A stretch of DNA of 64,000 nt from an uncultured Clostridia bacterium (GTDB lineage: Bacteria > Bacillota > Clostridia > Oscillospirales > Ruminococcaceae), in the NCBI GenBank assembly GCA_947632025.1, contig CANRNN010000008.1:82831-146830 (forward strand). The letters are read 5' to 3'. Below, one piece after another: positions 25,255 to 33,092 of this stretch (position 1 is the stretch's first letter; the number at the start of each line of letters is the position of its first letter). The position numbers and the translations under genes were made by a program. The notes beneath the pieces were generated by a model. That model worked only from the letters and a program-made list of their open reading frames with translations. It did no database searches and was not told the origin of the DNA.

Positions 25255-27030
25255 TTAATTCCAGTTCAATAATTCTTCCGACATAGCCGGATTTCCGTTG
25301 TTGTCAAAGAAATCCTTAAACGCTCCAAGCCCTTGTATACCGCTGTCCTGAATGTTCCCCGCCGTACTCAGTTCTTCATCCGCGCCGCACACCATAACGG
25401 TGTATTCTGTGTCGTCCGACAATTCTTTTCCGCCCTTTACGAAAAGTTCGTAGGGGAACGTCGCGGACTTGCCGTTTTTCTCGATAGTATAGCCCTTTTG
25501 AGCGAATTCTTTTATCTGCTTTCCGGTAAGAGTAACGGTTTTAATGTTGCCGTTCCAGCCTGTGGGAATTATGGACACGATCCTCTCATCGGTCAAGGGA
25601 AGCGGCATAATATATCCGCTTATGCCGTCGCCGTTTTGAATAGCGCAGTTGTCCACAGCCATGTTCAGCGAAACAAGCGCACAGTCTGCGCCGACAGCCT
25701 CTCCGAATACCTTGCCGACAAGCTGTGCTGTTTCTTTCTGGTCATACTTTCTGTCAACCTCGGAATATACGGTCGCTCCGTTTGCAAGCCAGTCCCGACA
25801 TAGTTTATCCATTCTGTCAAGGACCTCGTCTTTAGTATATTCCCCGTTAAGATAGTCAAGAACGTCTTCTCCGACTTTTGCGAGAATGCCCTCCCAGCCC
25901 GTGTAGAGCAGCGGAGCAGTGTGACCGTTTCGCATATCCTCTAAACAATCGGCATACGGGCTTTTGGGGTCTATTTCCCAGTCGCGCAGGGAGGAAATAT
26001 ATGTAGTGTTGGCAGTGTAAAAAGAGTTCTGCCCCTCTATGGTAGAAAGCACTTCCATAACATGAAGCGCGTCCTGTAGTTTCTGCTCGTTTCCTTTTTC
26101 GGTAAGTTTCTTGTTCAGACCGAAATTTTTCGACTGCACTGTAATGTACATATTTTTAGAGCCGTCGCGGGAGAGATACGGCATAGGCGCGTAAACATCA
26201 CCCGAACCGTCCTCGTTTTGCGTCCAGTGGTCAACTCCGCCTATAGCAAATGCAGTGTTGCCCTCGTTGAATACCTCGAAAGAGGTTTTGCCGTCAAGGG
26301 TATTGCTTCCCTGCAAGAATCCCAGATCGACCCATTCCTGCATATAATCCATTGCCTCACCGAAACCCTCGCGCGCGTCGGCTTTTCCGCTTAGGAAGTC
26401 CCTCTGCCACTGAACGCCGTTTATCGACGTCAAATCTATAGTATCGGCGAGATTGCAGACATACTGAAACCCTTGCCCCGCATTAAAGGAATTAGTCACC
26501 GCAAGCCGAACGCCCGCTTTTTCAATTTCGGGAGCTAGCGCTTTCAGCTCCTCAAAGCTTTCGGGGACTTTCCAGCCGTGCTTTTCAAACAGCGTTTTAT
26601 TGTACGCGCAGACATAAACGGAATACCTTGAGGGCAGCAGGTAAACGCTACCGTCAAGTTCCTGCTGTGACAAAAGCATTGGGTCATAGTTGTCCGTAAA
26701 AGCGTAACTTGACAGTTCCATAAGGTTTGCTTTCATTTCGTCGGGATAATTCGTCCACGCATATGTGGTGTTGTAAATATCGGGCATATCGCCTGTTATC
26801 ATCTGGTCGCAGGTAAAGCGCGACCAGTTTTTCCCGTTATACGGTATAAGTTCAAGCTGTATTTCGGGATATTTCTTAGCAACGAGTTCTTTAAGTAAAT
26901 CAATATCCGACGAGTAGAGAATAGTTATCGGCTCGTGTTTGCCCTTAGAGTTTGCCCCCGAACCGCTGTTGCACCCGCACAGCAGAACAGCACAAAGTAT
27001 TACACATAATACGCACTTAATATATTTCAT
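25255..27030 (-). CDS. Solute-binding lipoprotein fused to a 5'-nucleotidase C-terminal-like domain
   Basis: 591 residues with a lipoprotein signal (VILCAVLLCGCNSGSG, lipobox LLCGC). Residues about 35-440 form a family 1 extracellular solute-binding protein (ITILYSSDIDLLKELVAKKY; YNKTLFEKHGWKVPESFEEL). The C-terminal 150 residues (GADCALVSLN, GDGISGYIMPLPLTDERI, VTLTGKQIKEF, TEYTVMVCGA) match the 5'-nucleotidase C-terminal domain in order and spacing, but there is no metallophosphatase domain. No ABC permease gene adjoins it; instead it is followed by a Cache kinase. The start has AAGGAGATAAC. A sensory rather than transport role is inferred. Confidence 0.85.
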   Translation of the reverse strand: MKYIKCVLCVILCAVLLCGCNSGSGANSKGKHEPITILYSSDIDLLKELVAKKYPEIQLELIPYNGKNWSRFTCDQMITGDMPDIYNTTYAWTNYPDEMKANLMELSSYAFTDNYDPMLLSQQELDGSVYLLPSRYSVYVCAYNKTLFEKHGWKVPESFEELKALAPEIEKAGVRLAVTNSFNAGQGFQYVCNLADTIDLTSINGVQWQRDFLSGKADAREGFGEAMDYMQEWVDLGFLQGSNTLDGKTSFEVFNEGNTAFAIGGVDHWTQNEDGSGDVYAPMPYLSRDGSKNMYITVQSKNFGLNKKLTEKGNEQKLQDALHVMEVLSTIEGQNSFYTANTTYISSLRDWEIDPKSPYADCLEDMRNGHTAPLLYTGWEGILAKVGEDVLDYLNGEYTKDEVLDRMDKLCRDWLANGATVYSEVDRKYDQKETAQLVGKVFGEAVGADCALVSLNMAVDNCAIQNGDGISGYIMPLPLTDERIVSIIPTGWNGNIKTVTLTGKQIKEFAQKGYTIEKNGKSATFPYELFVKGGKELSDDTEYTVMVCGADEELSTAGNIQDSGIQGLGAFKDFFDNNGNPAMSEELLNWN

Positions 27031-27051
27031 TTTTGTTATCTCCTTTTACTA

Positions 27052-27264
27052 TTAAGTTGAATATATTTTCATTATATCACATCTCTCTCCCTTTGTCAAG
27101 CGGCTGCCGTTGCGGGCGGCGAATCGCCGCTGATAGTTCGCTTCGTAGGTGGACAAAAACTTGCAATAATATTGCGCGAGAGAAGCGTACCGCTGCGGGA
27201 AGTACGCTTCGCGCGTAAAAAGATCGCAGATTCTTTTTCCTACGCAAGCGATTTGGTCGTCCAT
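27052..27264 (-). CDS. Small protein at the head of the binding-protein/kinase operon
   Basis: 70 residues from ATG 27264, with an excellent AAGGAGG 9 bases upstream. The product is Tyr/Arg/Cys-rich and basic (REAYFPQRYASLAQYYCKF, ending CDIMKIYST) with no signal peptide or membrane helix. Its stop lies 21 bp before the ATG of the solute-binding gene, so it would be the first gene of that operon. I do not recognise it. It could be a leader peptide, a small cytosolic protein or a chance frame behind a good ribosome binding site. Confidence 0.5.
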   Translation of the reverse strand: MDDQIACVGKRICDLFTREAYFPQRYASLAQYYCKFLSTYEANYQRRFAARNGSRLTKGERCDIMKIYST

Positions 27265-27291
27265 AAGGCTTTGCCTCCTTGTGATTTATCT

Positions 27292-27320
27292 ATTATAGTA
27301 TAACTCAAAATCGCACAAAA
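27292..27320 (-). promoter_or_regulatory. Possible promoter of the binding-protein/kinase operon
   Basis: On the minus strand a perfect TATAAT lies 17 bases after a poor -35 (TTTTGT), about 28 bp upstream of the ATG at 27264. The weak -35 would fit an activated promoter. Confidence 0.5.
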
Positions 27321-27386
27321 TTTAATCATCTTGGGGCGAAAAAACTTAAATTTCAATTGAAAACCTATTGACAAATTAAACTAAAG

Positions 27387-27482
27387 ATGATATGCGGCAC
27401 TGACAGCACTCCCTTGGCTGAGGATTCCGAAGCTTCCGGAAATTCCGACAAGGATAACCCCGATACGGGAATCAGCGGGTAG
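27387..27482 (+). pseudogene. Possible remnant of a surface-protein C-terminus
   Basis: A short frame ends with the linker-like residues EASGNSDKDNPDTGISG and a stop. Asn-Pro-x-Thr-Gly linkers of this kind occur just before the final membrane helix of secreted proteins in Ruminococcaceae. The remainder is absent on both sides. The rest of 27323-27559 shows no gene. Confidence 0.3.
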
Positions 27483-27559
27483 GCAATTTAGCAGGAATTC
27501 TTAAAACGGTAACTAAATGGTTTGAACGCTCCTTCGCGTCAACCGCCATGGCGGAGCAG

Positions 27560-27588
27560 TTGACTTTTATGTCGGAATATGATATAAT
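27560..27588 (+). promoter_or_regulatory. SigA-type promoter for the propeller-like protein
   Basis: TTGACT, 17 bases, TATAAT, about 80 bp before the ATG at 27668. Confidence 0.75.
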
Positions 27589-27667
27589 GTATTCAGACTG
27601 CAGATATCTCGGCAAGCAGGTATCAGAAGCTGCAAGAAACTTAATTTAAGAATGTAAGGAGAACATT

Positions 27668-28363
27668 ATGAAAAAATTCGACGGATATTATAAGAATGAA
27701 CAATACAGTGTCGGCTGCACCGGAAGAGCAGTTTACATATTTGACAGCAAAAACAAGCAAATAGCCAAATTTGAGGACTTTCGTCATGGGTATAACGCGG
27801 CATTTATGCCGAATGCGAATATAATCGCCGTGAAGTCCATAGAGGGCAGTCTGGGATTTTACGACCTTGAAAAGTTGTCGTTGATAAAGCTCTATACTAT
27901 CACAAAAAGCGGCGCGCAGGACGAGGGCTTTGCGTTTTCGCCTGACGGGGAATTTTTCTACAACATTGAAAAGCCGATAACAAGCACTGACACCGAACTT
28001 GCGGTATACGAAACAAAGACGTTTTCAAAAATTGATACTTTGTTTGCGGACGACGAAAAAATGGTTTTGGACAGCCTTGAATTTGATGCGGAAACGGGCG
28101 TTTGCTATGTACTCGGCTTTATGCGAAACGATGACGGGATTATCGACTACGGATTTGTGGCGGTTTTTGACCGCGAAAATAAATCTATAACCGATATTCG
28201 TAAGCTTGATTACAAAACCTATGAATATCTTGAGGCTTATGAAAGCTGGGAACGTGACGGCTTTACCGAAAAGGGACTTGAAAGTAATTTTATCCTGAGC
28301 GAGCTTCCGGAAGTTAAAAAGACGAGCCTGAAAGAGGAGTTTGAAAAGCGTTCCTCGCAGTAA
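27668..28363 (+). CDS. Beta-propeller-like hypothetical protein
   Basis: 231 residues with no signal peptide. The sequence is made of short blade-like units: GRAVYIFDSKNKQIAKFEDF, SLGFYDLEKLSLIKLYTI, GFAFSPDGEFFYNIEK and LAVYETKTFSKIDTLF. The FSPDG motif is typical of WD40/YVTN-like propellers. With about four such units it would be a small or partial propeller. No catalytic residues are evident. The start has AAGGAGAAC, and the gene has its own promoter and terminator. The function is unknown. Confidence 0.75.
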   Translation: MKKFDGYYKNEQYSVGCTGRAVYIFDSKNKQIAKFEDFRHGYNAAFMPNANIIAVKSIEGSLGFYDLEKLSLIKLYTITKSGAQDEGFAFSPDGEFFYNIEKPITSTDTELAVYETKTFSKIDTLFADDEKMVLDSLEFDAETGVCYVLGFMRNDDGIIDYGFVAVFDRENKSITDIRKLDYKTYEYLEAYESWERDGFTEKGLESNFILSELPEVKKTSLKEEFEKRSSQ

Positions 28364-28393
28364 ATTCTGTGTTTTTAGCGGATAATGTTTTGA

Positions 28394-28420
28394 CCGCCCC
28401 TGAACGGGCGGGATTTTTTT
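28394..28420 (+). terminator. Rho-independent terminator
   Basis: The stem CCGCCC/GGGCGG is followed by GA and seven T, 31 bp after the propeller-like gene. Confidence 0.85.
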
Positions 28421-28471
28421 GCAGCGCCTTTGAGCTGCCTAAAAATATTTCAAAAAAATTTTAAAAACCCC

Positions 28472-28500
28472 TTGACAAACTTAATACTTCGTGATATGAT
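28472..28500 (+). promoter_or_regulatory. Promoter of the PadR-DUF1700-DUF4097 operon
   Basis: TTGACA, 17 bases, TATGAT, 25 bp before the GTG start of the PadR gene. PadR regulators usually repress their own promoter, so its operator may overlap this site; I could not define a convincing palindrome. Confidence 0.8.
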
Positions 28501-28524
28501 ATATATAGTGAGAGGAGGTATATC

Positions 28525-28845
28525 GTGGACATACAGTTAAAACGGGGCCTGCTGGACGTTTGTGTGTTGGCGGCAATAAAAAACAACGAATCATATGGGT
28601 ATCAGATAATAAAGGATATAAAGCCGTATATGGAAATGTCCGAATCAACCTTATATACGATACTTAAACGGTTGGAAAACGCGCAGATGCTGACTGTCAG
28701 GACAGCAGAGTACGGCGGCAGACTGAGAAAATATTACCGTATCACACAGTCAGGCTTAAATCGTATCGAGGAATTTAAGGACGACTGGAAAGAGATTCTT
28801 TCCATATACAGGTTTGTAACAAAGGAGGACGAGGAGAATGAATAA
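28525..28845 (+). CDS. PadR family transcriptional regulator
   Basis: 106 residues from GTG 28525, preceded by AGAGGAGGTATATC. It is a small winged-helix repressor: GLLDVCVLAAIKN, YGYQIIKDI, the recognition helix SESTLYTILKRLENAQML and the wing GGRLRKYYRIT. The C-terminal dimerisation helix is short, as in the PadR-s1 subfamily. It overlaps the DUF1700 gene by 8 bp. In Firmicutes this PadR-DUF1700-DUF4097 arrangement is common, and the regulator is thought to control its own operon; the inducing signal is not known. Confidence 0.93.
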   Translation: MDIQLKRGLLDVCVLAAIKNNESYGYQIIKDIKPYMEMSESTLYTILKRLENAQMLTVRTAEYGGRLRKYYRITQSGLNRIEEFKDDWKEILSIYRFVTKEDEENE

Positions 28846-29434
28846 ACAGGAATTCCTTTCGCGGCTTAAGGATAAGCTGCCGGCGAATGAGGATACACAA
28901 GAGCGTCTGTCATTTTACAGCGAGATGATCGACGACCGACAAGAAGAGGGTATGTCGGAAGAGGAAGCCGTCGCGCAGATAGGCAGTGTAGAAAGCGTTC
29001 TGTCGCAGATACTGTCCGAGATCCCGCTGTCAAAGCTCGTGAAAGAAAGGGTAAAGCCCAAACGTGCGCTTAAAGCGTGGGAGATAGTTCTTATTGTATT
29101 GACGTCGCCCGTGTGGATCTCTCTTTTGATCGCGGCTTTTATAATAATGATCTCTGCTTATATTGTAATATGGAGCCTGCTTATTTCTTTGTGGTCAATT
29201 GAGGTTATATTCACATTTGGTTCAGTTTATATAGCGGTTTACGCCGTTGTTTTCATCGCGCAAAGCCGCTTTTTGCAATGCACAGCTTATTTAGGAGCAA
29301 GCGCCGCGCTTGTCGGGATTTCAATACTTATGTTTTTCGTCTGCAAAGGCGCGTTCAAAGCGGCAATTATGCTGACCAAAAAAGTCGCGGAAGGCACTAA
29401 ACTTATATTTATCAGAAAGAAGGCTGCAAAATGA
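28838..29434 (+). CDS. DUF1700 membrane protein
   Basis: 198 residues. The N-terminal soluble part (MNKQEFLSRLKDKLPANEDT, YSEMIDDRQEEGMSEEEAV) is the DUF1700/HAAS-type helical domain, and the C-terminal half has four hydrophobic helices. HAAS domains pair with PadR regulators and may bind or sequester them at the membrane; that is family knowledge, not shown here. Its stop overlaps the ATG of the next gene (ATGA). Confidence 0.9.
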   Translation: MNKQEFLSRLKDKLPANEDTQERLSFYSEMIDDRQEEGMSEEEAVAQIGSVESVLSQILSEIPLSKLVKERVKPKRALKAWEIVLIVLTSPVWISLLIAAFIIMISAYIVIWSLLISLWSIEVIFTFGSVYIAVYAVVFIAQSRFLQCTAYLGASAALVGISILMFFVCKGAFKAAIMLTKKVAEGTKLIFIRKKAAK

Positions 29435-30339
29435 TAAAAAATAAACAAAAACTGCTTATTACTGCGGCTGTTCTCGCGGTCGCAGGCGGGGTGATATTTG
29501 CCGCGGCTTTTGCGGCTTTGGGATTTGATATATCCAAAATAAGCACACAAAAATACGAGTCAAACACATATGTGATAAGCGAGAATTTTGACAGCATAAA
29601 AATAAATACCGAAACGGCAAATGTCGTATTTGCTGAGTCTGACAGCGACAAATGCAGGGTAGAATGTGCCGAACGGGAAAAAATGAAACATTCCGTTTCC
29701 GTGAGCGGGAAAACTCTCGTTATAGAAACGGTAAATACCCGAAAATGGTATGACTATATCGGTATGTATTTTGGAAATGAAACGGTGACGGTATATCTGC
29801 CGAAAGCCGCGTATGCTTCACTTGCAGTAGATACGGATACGGGCAGGGTTGAGATCCCGAAGAAATTATCGTTTGAAAGCGTTTCTGTCAAAACGGATAC
29901 GGGCGCGATAGGATGTTATGCCGATGTTTCAAATTCGATAGAGCTTAAGACGGATACGGGAAGTATACGCGTGGAAAAATCCGCTCCGAAAGGGGAGGTC
30001 AAAGTCCAGAGCAGCACAGGGATAATTTTCTTTACAGACGTTCGCTGCGGCGAGCTTTACGCATCAAGCAATACAGGAAATATAGATTTGAAAAACACTA
30101 CCGCAGCCGATAATCTGACAATAAATTGCGATACCGGAAACGTAAGATTTGAAGATTGCGATTCGAGCGAAATAAAAGTCCAAACAGATACGGGCAACAT
30201 TATCGGAACGCTTTTGTCAAACAAGATATTTTTCGCTGAATCGGCGGTGGGGAAAGTAGATGTTCCGAAAACCATGAGCGGCGGAGCTTGTGAACTTGTG
30301 ACCGATACCGGAAATATAAAGATCCAAATCAAAAAATAA
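29431..30339 (+). CDS. DUF4097 beta-strand-repeat protein
   Basis: 302 residues with an N-terminal membrane helix (about 9-33). The rest is a right-handed beta-solenoid-like repeat: a (T)DTG or STG/NTG core recurs about eight times roughly every 18-22 residues (TDTGRVEI, TDTGAIG, TDTGSIRV, SSTGIIFF, SNTGNIDL, CDTGNVRF, TDTGNIIG, TDTGNIKI). It probably lies outside the membrane. It is the last gene of the PadR operon and a likely part of an envelope stress response, as in related operons; that is inference. Confidence 0.9.
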   Translation: MIKNKQKLLITAAVLAVAGGVIFAAAFAALGFDISKISTQKYESNTYVISENFDSIKINTETANVVFAESDSDKCRVECAEREKMKHSVSVSGKTLVIETVNTRKWYDYIGMYFGNETVTVYLPKAAYASLAVDTDTGRVEIPKKLSFESVSVKTDTGAIGCYADVSNSIELKTDTGSIRVEKSAPKGEVKVQSSTGIIFFTDVRCGELYASSNTGNIDLKNTTAADNLTINCDTGNVRFEDCDSSEIKVQTDTGNIIGTLLSNKIFFAESAVGKVDVPKTMSGGACELVTDTGNIKIQIKK

Positions 30340-30353
30340 AGCAGAAAATAAGA

Positions 30354-30393
30354 AAAGGCATTACCGACAGAAAAGCCGGTAATGCCTTTGGTT
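30354..30393 (+). terminator. Terminator of the PadR operon
   Basis: The 13-bp stem AAAGGCATTACCG/CGGTAATGCCTTT begins 15 bp after the DUF4097 stop; the following run is TGGTTT. DNA from 30394 to 30505 shows no gene. Confidence 0.75.
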
Positions 30394-30505
30394 TATGGAT
30401 ATTTATCTGCAAGCCAGCGGAAACTATTCATTATGGTTAGTGCAAGTGGTTTGCTCCTTAGTTAATATTATAGTGCAGGTCGGGAGAGTTGTCAAGAACA
30501 ATCTG

Positions 30506-30649
30506 CTATTTGTTGAATTTATCGAATAACTTTTGATAAAAAACGAATGGTTCTTTCCAGTCTTCATAATACTTCAAAATGACACTCATTGACGGAAGTC
30601 CCAATCTTGCAAGATCTTTTGCCGTTGGAATTCCTTTGCCTGATTTTAC
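30506..30649 (-). pseudogene. Severed C-terminal repeat of the HNH protein
   Basis: Directly after the TAG at 30652-30650 the same frame continues for 47 codons (VKSGKGIPTAKDLARLGLPS, then ILKYYEDW) to a TAG at 30506. These residues match the pattern of the four intact repeats of the HNH protein (LPS..I..YYG.....K). A single nonsense substitution therefore split the gene. Confidence 0.8.
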
Positions 30650-31774
30650 CTAATTTGCAACTGCGTCGTCAACTTCTTGTTTTGTGTATTTTGCCTTTTT
30701 ACTGTTTTTTACTGTTATTCCATGTTTCGAGCAAAATACTGAAAATGAACCAAATCGTTTATGTATTGTAGAAGGCGAATATGGAAACAATTCAAAAAAT
30801 TCCTTCATTGAATTGATTTCTCGTTTTTGTTCTCCGAAAAGATGATTTAAGGCATTTTCAATATCTTCTTCCGATATATATTCATTCTTTGTAGATATAT
30901 CTGACCCGACAGCTTTTTGATAAGCAGCCAATGAACCAAAATAATTATATATTATTCGTGCTGTTGGCAGATTGTTTTCTGCTCGCAAACAGCTTTCAGT
31001 GATTTTTCCATGCTTTTTTACATAGTCTTTTCCGGCTTGGATTACACTGTCAAAATCCCAGTTAGCTTGGACTGATAAATGAAATAAATTCTTCTTTATA
31101 TCTGTGAAACTTGTATACTCCGGATAGTGTTTTAATATGCAGGGAAGCGAGGGAAGGTTGTTTTTCTTAGTCAGATCCTTTTGCAATATATCTCCATGTT
31201 GCTCAATATACATTTCCAGTGCTGTTTTGATTGTATCCCTATTCCAATTGGCTGATAGATCCTCAATTCCAAAGGCTCTTTTTAGCGTGTGTAAATCACC
31301 ATAGTATTTTTGAACATAATGAATCGAAGGCAGATGATTATATTCTCGACCAAAGTCAACTTTGTGGATATCACCTTTTCGATCAATAAAACTTGATATA
31401 ATTTGATCGAATTTATCTTTTGTCATTTCGTCCGTTTGTTTATTCGTATCTTCTGATAATTGAGTAGGACTTATTACTTGTATTGCTGATTTTTCACTCT
31501 CGCCCATAAAGAATTGCTTAGCTTTTTCTTCCAACATAAAATCATGTAGTTCTTTATCTGTCTTTTTTAAGTTACAAGAAGTACAAAGAATCTGACAGTT
31601 TTCTGCGGTAGATTTCCCACCCTTAGCAAAAGGTAATATATGATCAAAATGACACTCTTGTATTGATGAAAGTTTTGTTCCACAAATGGCACAGCATATT
31701 TCGCCATTGTTTTTTCTAAGATTATCTTTTATTATACTAAGCTTGATAGAATCTGTAAAATCTCTTGCGCTCAT
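30650..31774 (-). CDS. HNH endonuclease with homing-endonuclease-associated repeats, truncated by TAG
   Basis: 374 residues from ATG 31774 (GAGGAGG upstream). The N-terminal HNH domain has a zinc knuckle CAICG, the HNH residues in ECHFDHILPFAKGG and NCQILC, and a second knuckle in CTSCNLKK. From about residue 118 there are four repeats of 55-60 residues with the core LPS..I...YG, of the homing endonuclease associated (HNH_repeat) type; a fifth lies beyond the stop. The gene is AT-rich compared with its chromosomal neighbours, which points to horizontal origin. It is either a free-standing homing-type nuclease or cargo of an integrated element. Activity after truncation is uncertain because the catalytic domain is intact. 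Confidence 0.85.
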   Translation of the reverse strand: MSARDFTDSIKLSIIKDNLRKNNGEICCAICGTKLSSIQECHFDHILPFAKGGKSTAENCQILCTSCNLKKTDKELHDFMLEEKAKQFFMGESEKSAIQVISPTQLSEDTNKQTDEMTKDKFDQIISSFIDRKGDIHKVDFGREYNHLPSIHYVQKYYGDLHTLKRAFGIEDLSANWNRDTIKTALEMYIEQHGDILQKDLTKKNNLPSLPCILKHYPEYTSFTDIKKNLFHLSVQANWDFDSVIQAGKDYVKKHGKITESCLRAENNLPTARIIYNYFGSLAAYQKAVGSDISTKNEYISEEDIENALNHLFGEQKREINSMKEFFELFPYSPSTIHKRFGSFSVFCSKHGITVKNSKKAKYTKQEVDDAVAN

Positions 31775-32071
31775 AATTCTCCTCCTCAAACTGTGTGATT
31801 GCGTTCATATAACATATCAAAACACATCAGCAATTTCATTTATAATTAGTATATCACATTGCTAAGAAAATGTCAATAGTAACAAACGCACTCGTTAATA
31901 AAACGGCAAAATTTAAGACAAAAGACTTACACAGAGTTCTTTGTAAAATATAAATTCCTATTTGACACCAAAAGAGCTATCCTATTTAATACGAATCAGA
32001 TAGCTCTTATCTTTTCAATAAATATTTTCATATAGTTGCCAATAACCGCCTAAGCTAAAGCACGGCAAAAA
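31775..32071. other. AT-rich intergenic DNA with one hairpin
   Basis: No gene is seen. A 10-bp inverted repeat (AAGAGCTATC at 31972-31981, GATAGCTCTT at 31999-32008) with a short T run may be a weak terminator. The rest is AT-rich and unlike the chromosomal backbone. Confidence 0.5.
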
Positions 32072-32161
32072 ATGTTGCCAAAACGTTGCCATTTTGCCGC
32101 TGGCAACCCCACAAGACGCACCGTTAAGCCATTTGTTGAGGCGAATGAGTTATTCCCACTC
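32072..32161. other. Right-end-like att region of a second integrated element
   Basis: Two 11-bp direct repeats (GTTGCCA at 32074 and 32085) lie before a core TTATTCCCACTC at 32150-32161. At the guaA end of the intact element, two 11-bp repeats (GCGGTCAAA at 40315 and 40326) precede CTACTCCCACTC at 40391. In both places the distance from repeat start to core is exactly 78 bp. The core read in reverse, GAGTGGGAATAA, would encode the GuaA C-terminus Glu-Trp-Glu-stop. Confidence 0.65.
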
Positions 32162-32223
32162 GGTACAGTTACCTTTGCTTTCCGTGATTTCTCTTGATTT
32201 TAAGGCGATTTTATCACGGAAAA

Positions 32224-32281
32224 GACCGCATTTTGATTAAATTATCTATATTATTTATTTTTTTGAGGTCAAAATGCGGTC
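32224..32281. repeat. Left-end integrase arm sites (inverted GCGGTC motif)
   Basis: GACCGCATTTTGA (32224-32236) and its exact reverse complement TCAAAATGCGGTC (32269-32281) flank a 32-bp AT-rich centre. The same GCGGTCAAA motif is present as two direct repeats near the right end at 40313-40334, which is the pattern expected of arm-type binding sites of a tyrosine integrase. Confidence 0.65.
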
Positions 32282-32308
32282 AAAAACATTTGGCTAAACA
32301 AGCCGCAA

Positions 32309-33073
32309 TTACGATTTTTCAATCCTATCTATAAATGATATTGTCGCTGACATAATTTTTACAACATATACCGCTTCAGCATCATTAAGTATAGTATTAT
32401 CGTGAGCGAAACTTTGATTGTTTCGTATAAAGTTAAAACTTTCAAATAATGAGATACTCATTTTTAGTGCTTCTTCGGTAAATTCTGACTGCAACATTCC
32501 TTCCTTTTTATAAAATTTTCTCAGCATACCGATAAGACTTTGTAACGAATAAAATTCACCTTTATCGTCGCATACAGAAATATTATGTTTGCCACAAGCT
32601 GATCTCACAAATTTAACCGCAAATGTATGGAGTCTATCCAAAACAAGGGCTGGCTCGTTTCGATTAAGTGCTTCATTTATATCGCGTGATAAAGTTTCTA
32701 AATCATCCTCTCGATTTTGCGGTAATGAGACATCTTCTAAACAATCTGATTCTCTTGGAATAAATGTAATTTTTCTTGACACCAAACCTGCTTCTGGTTC
32801 AAAAAGTCTATTTATCCAATCTTCTAATGATTTAGACGCAGCTCTTAAATTTTTAATACTTCCTTCTGGAGCAAATATGGAAATGTCAACCGCATCTTTA
32901 TCCCAAACATCACCACGTCTAACACCCGAATAATAAGCCCAACCGACATCGTTAAATTTTATTTTACACTCCAACAAAAGATTAGCTAGACTGATATTCC
33001 CATTCGCCTTTAATGTGGTTATCAATTTCGTCTTAAACTTTTCAGGATCCGGAATTTCGTGAGTATAATACAT
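32309..33073 (-). CDS. Abortive-infection C-terminal (Abi-C)-like protein
   Basis: 254 residues from ATG 33073, preceded by a near-perfect AGGAGGTAATCACT. The N-terminal half is unassigned. The C-terminal half (about residues 150-252) resembles the Abi-C domain: helices around SLQSLIGMLRKFY and the pattern FNFIRNNQSFAHDN, followed by AEAVYVVKIMSATISFI. Abi-C domains occur in phage-defence proteins, but biochemical function is mostly unknown. It lies 19 bp after the nuclease gene and ends the restriction cassette, so a defence role is inferred from context. AT-rich composition matches the other two cassette genes. Confidence 0.65.
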   Translation of the reverse strand: MYYTHEIPDPEKFKTKLITTLKANGNISLANLLLECKIKFNDVGWAYYSGVRRGDVWDKDAVDISIFAPEGSIKNLRAASKSLEDWINRLFEPEAGLVSRKITFIPRESDCLEDVSLPQNREDDLETLSRDINEALNRNEPALVLDRLHTFAVKFVRSACGKHNISVCDDKGEFYSLQSLIGMLRKFYKKEGMLQSEFTEEALKMSISLFESFNFIRNNQSFAHDNTILNDAEAVYVVKIMSATISFIDRIEKS

Positions 33074-33092
33074 AGTGATTACCTCCTGATAT

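Noticed and set aside
30650..30652. TAG in the HNH gene read through as pyrrolysine
   Set aside because: There is no pylT/pylS or other evidence of recoding in the window, and the tail is simply a fifth repeat; a nonsense mutation is the simpler explanation.
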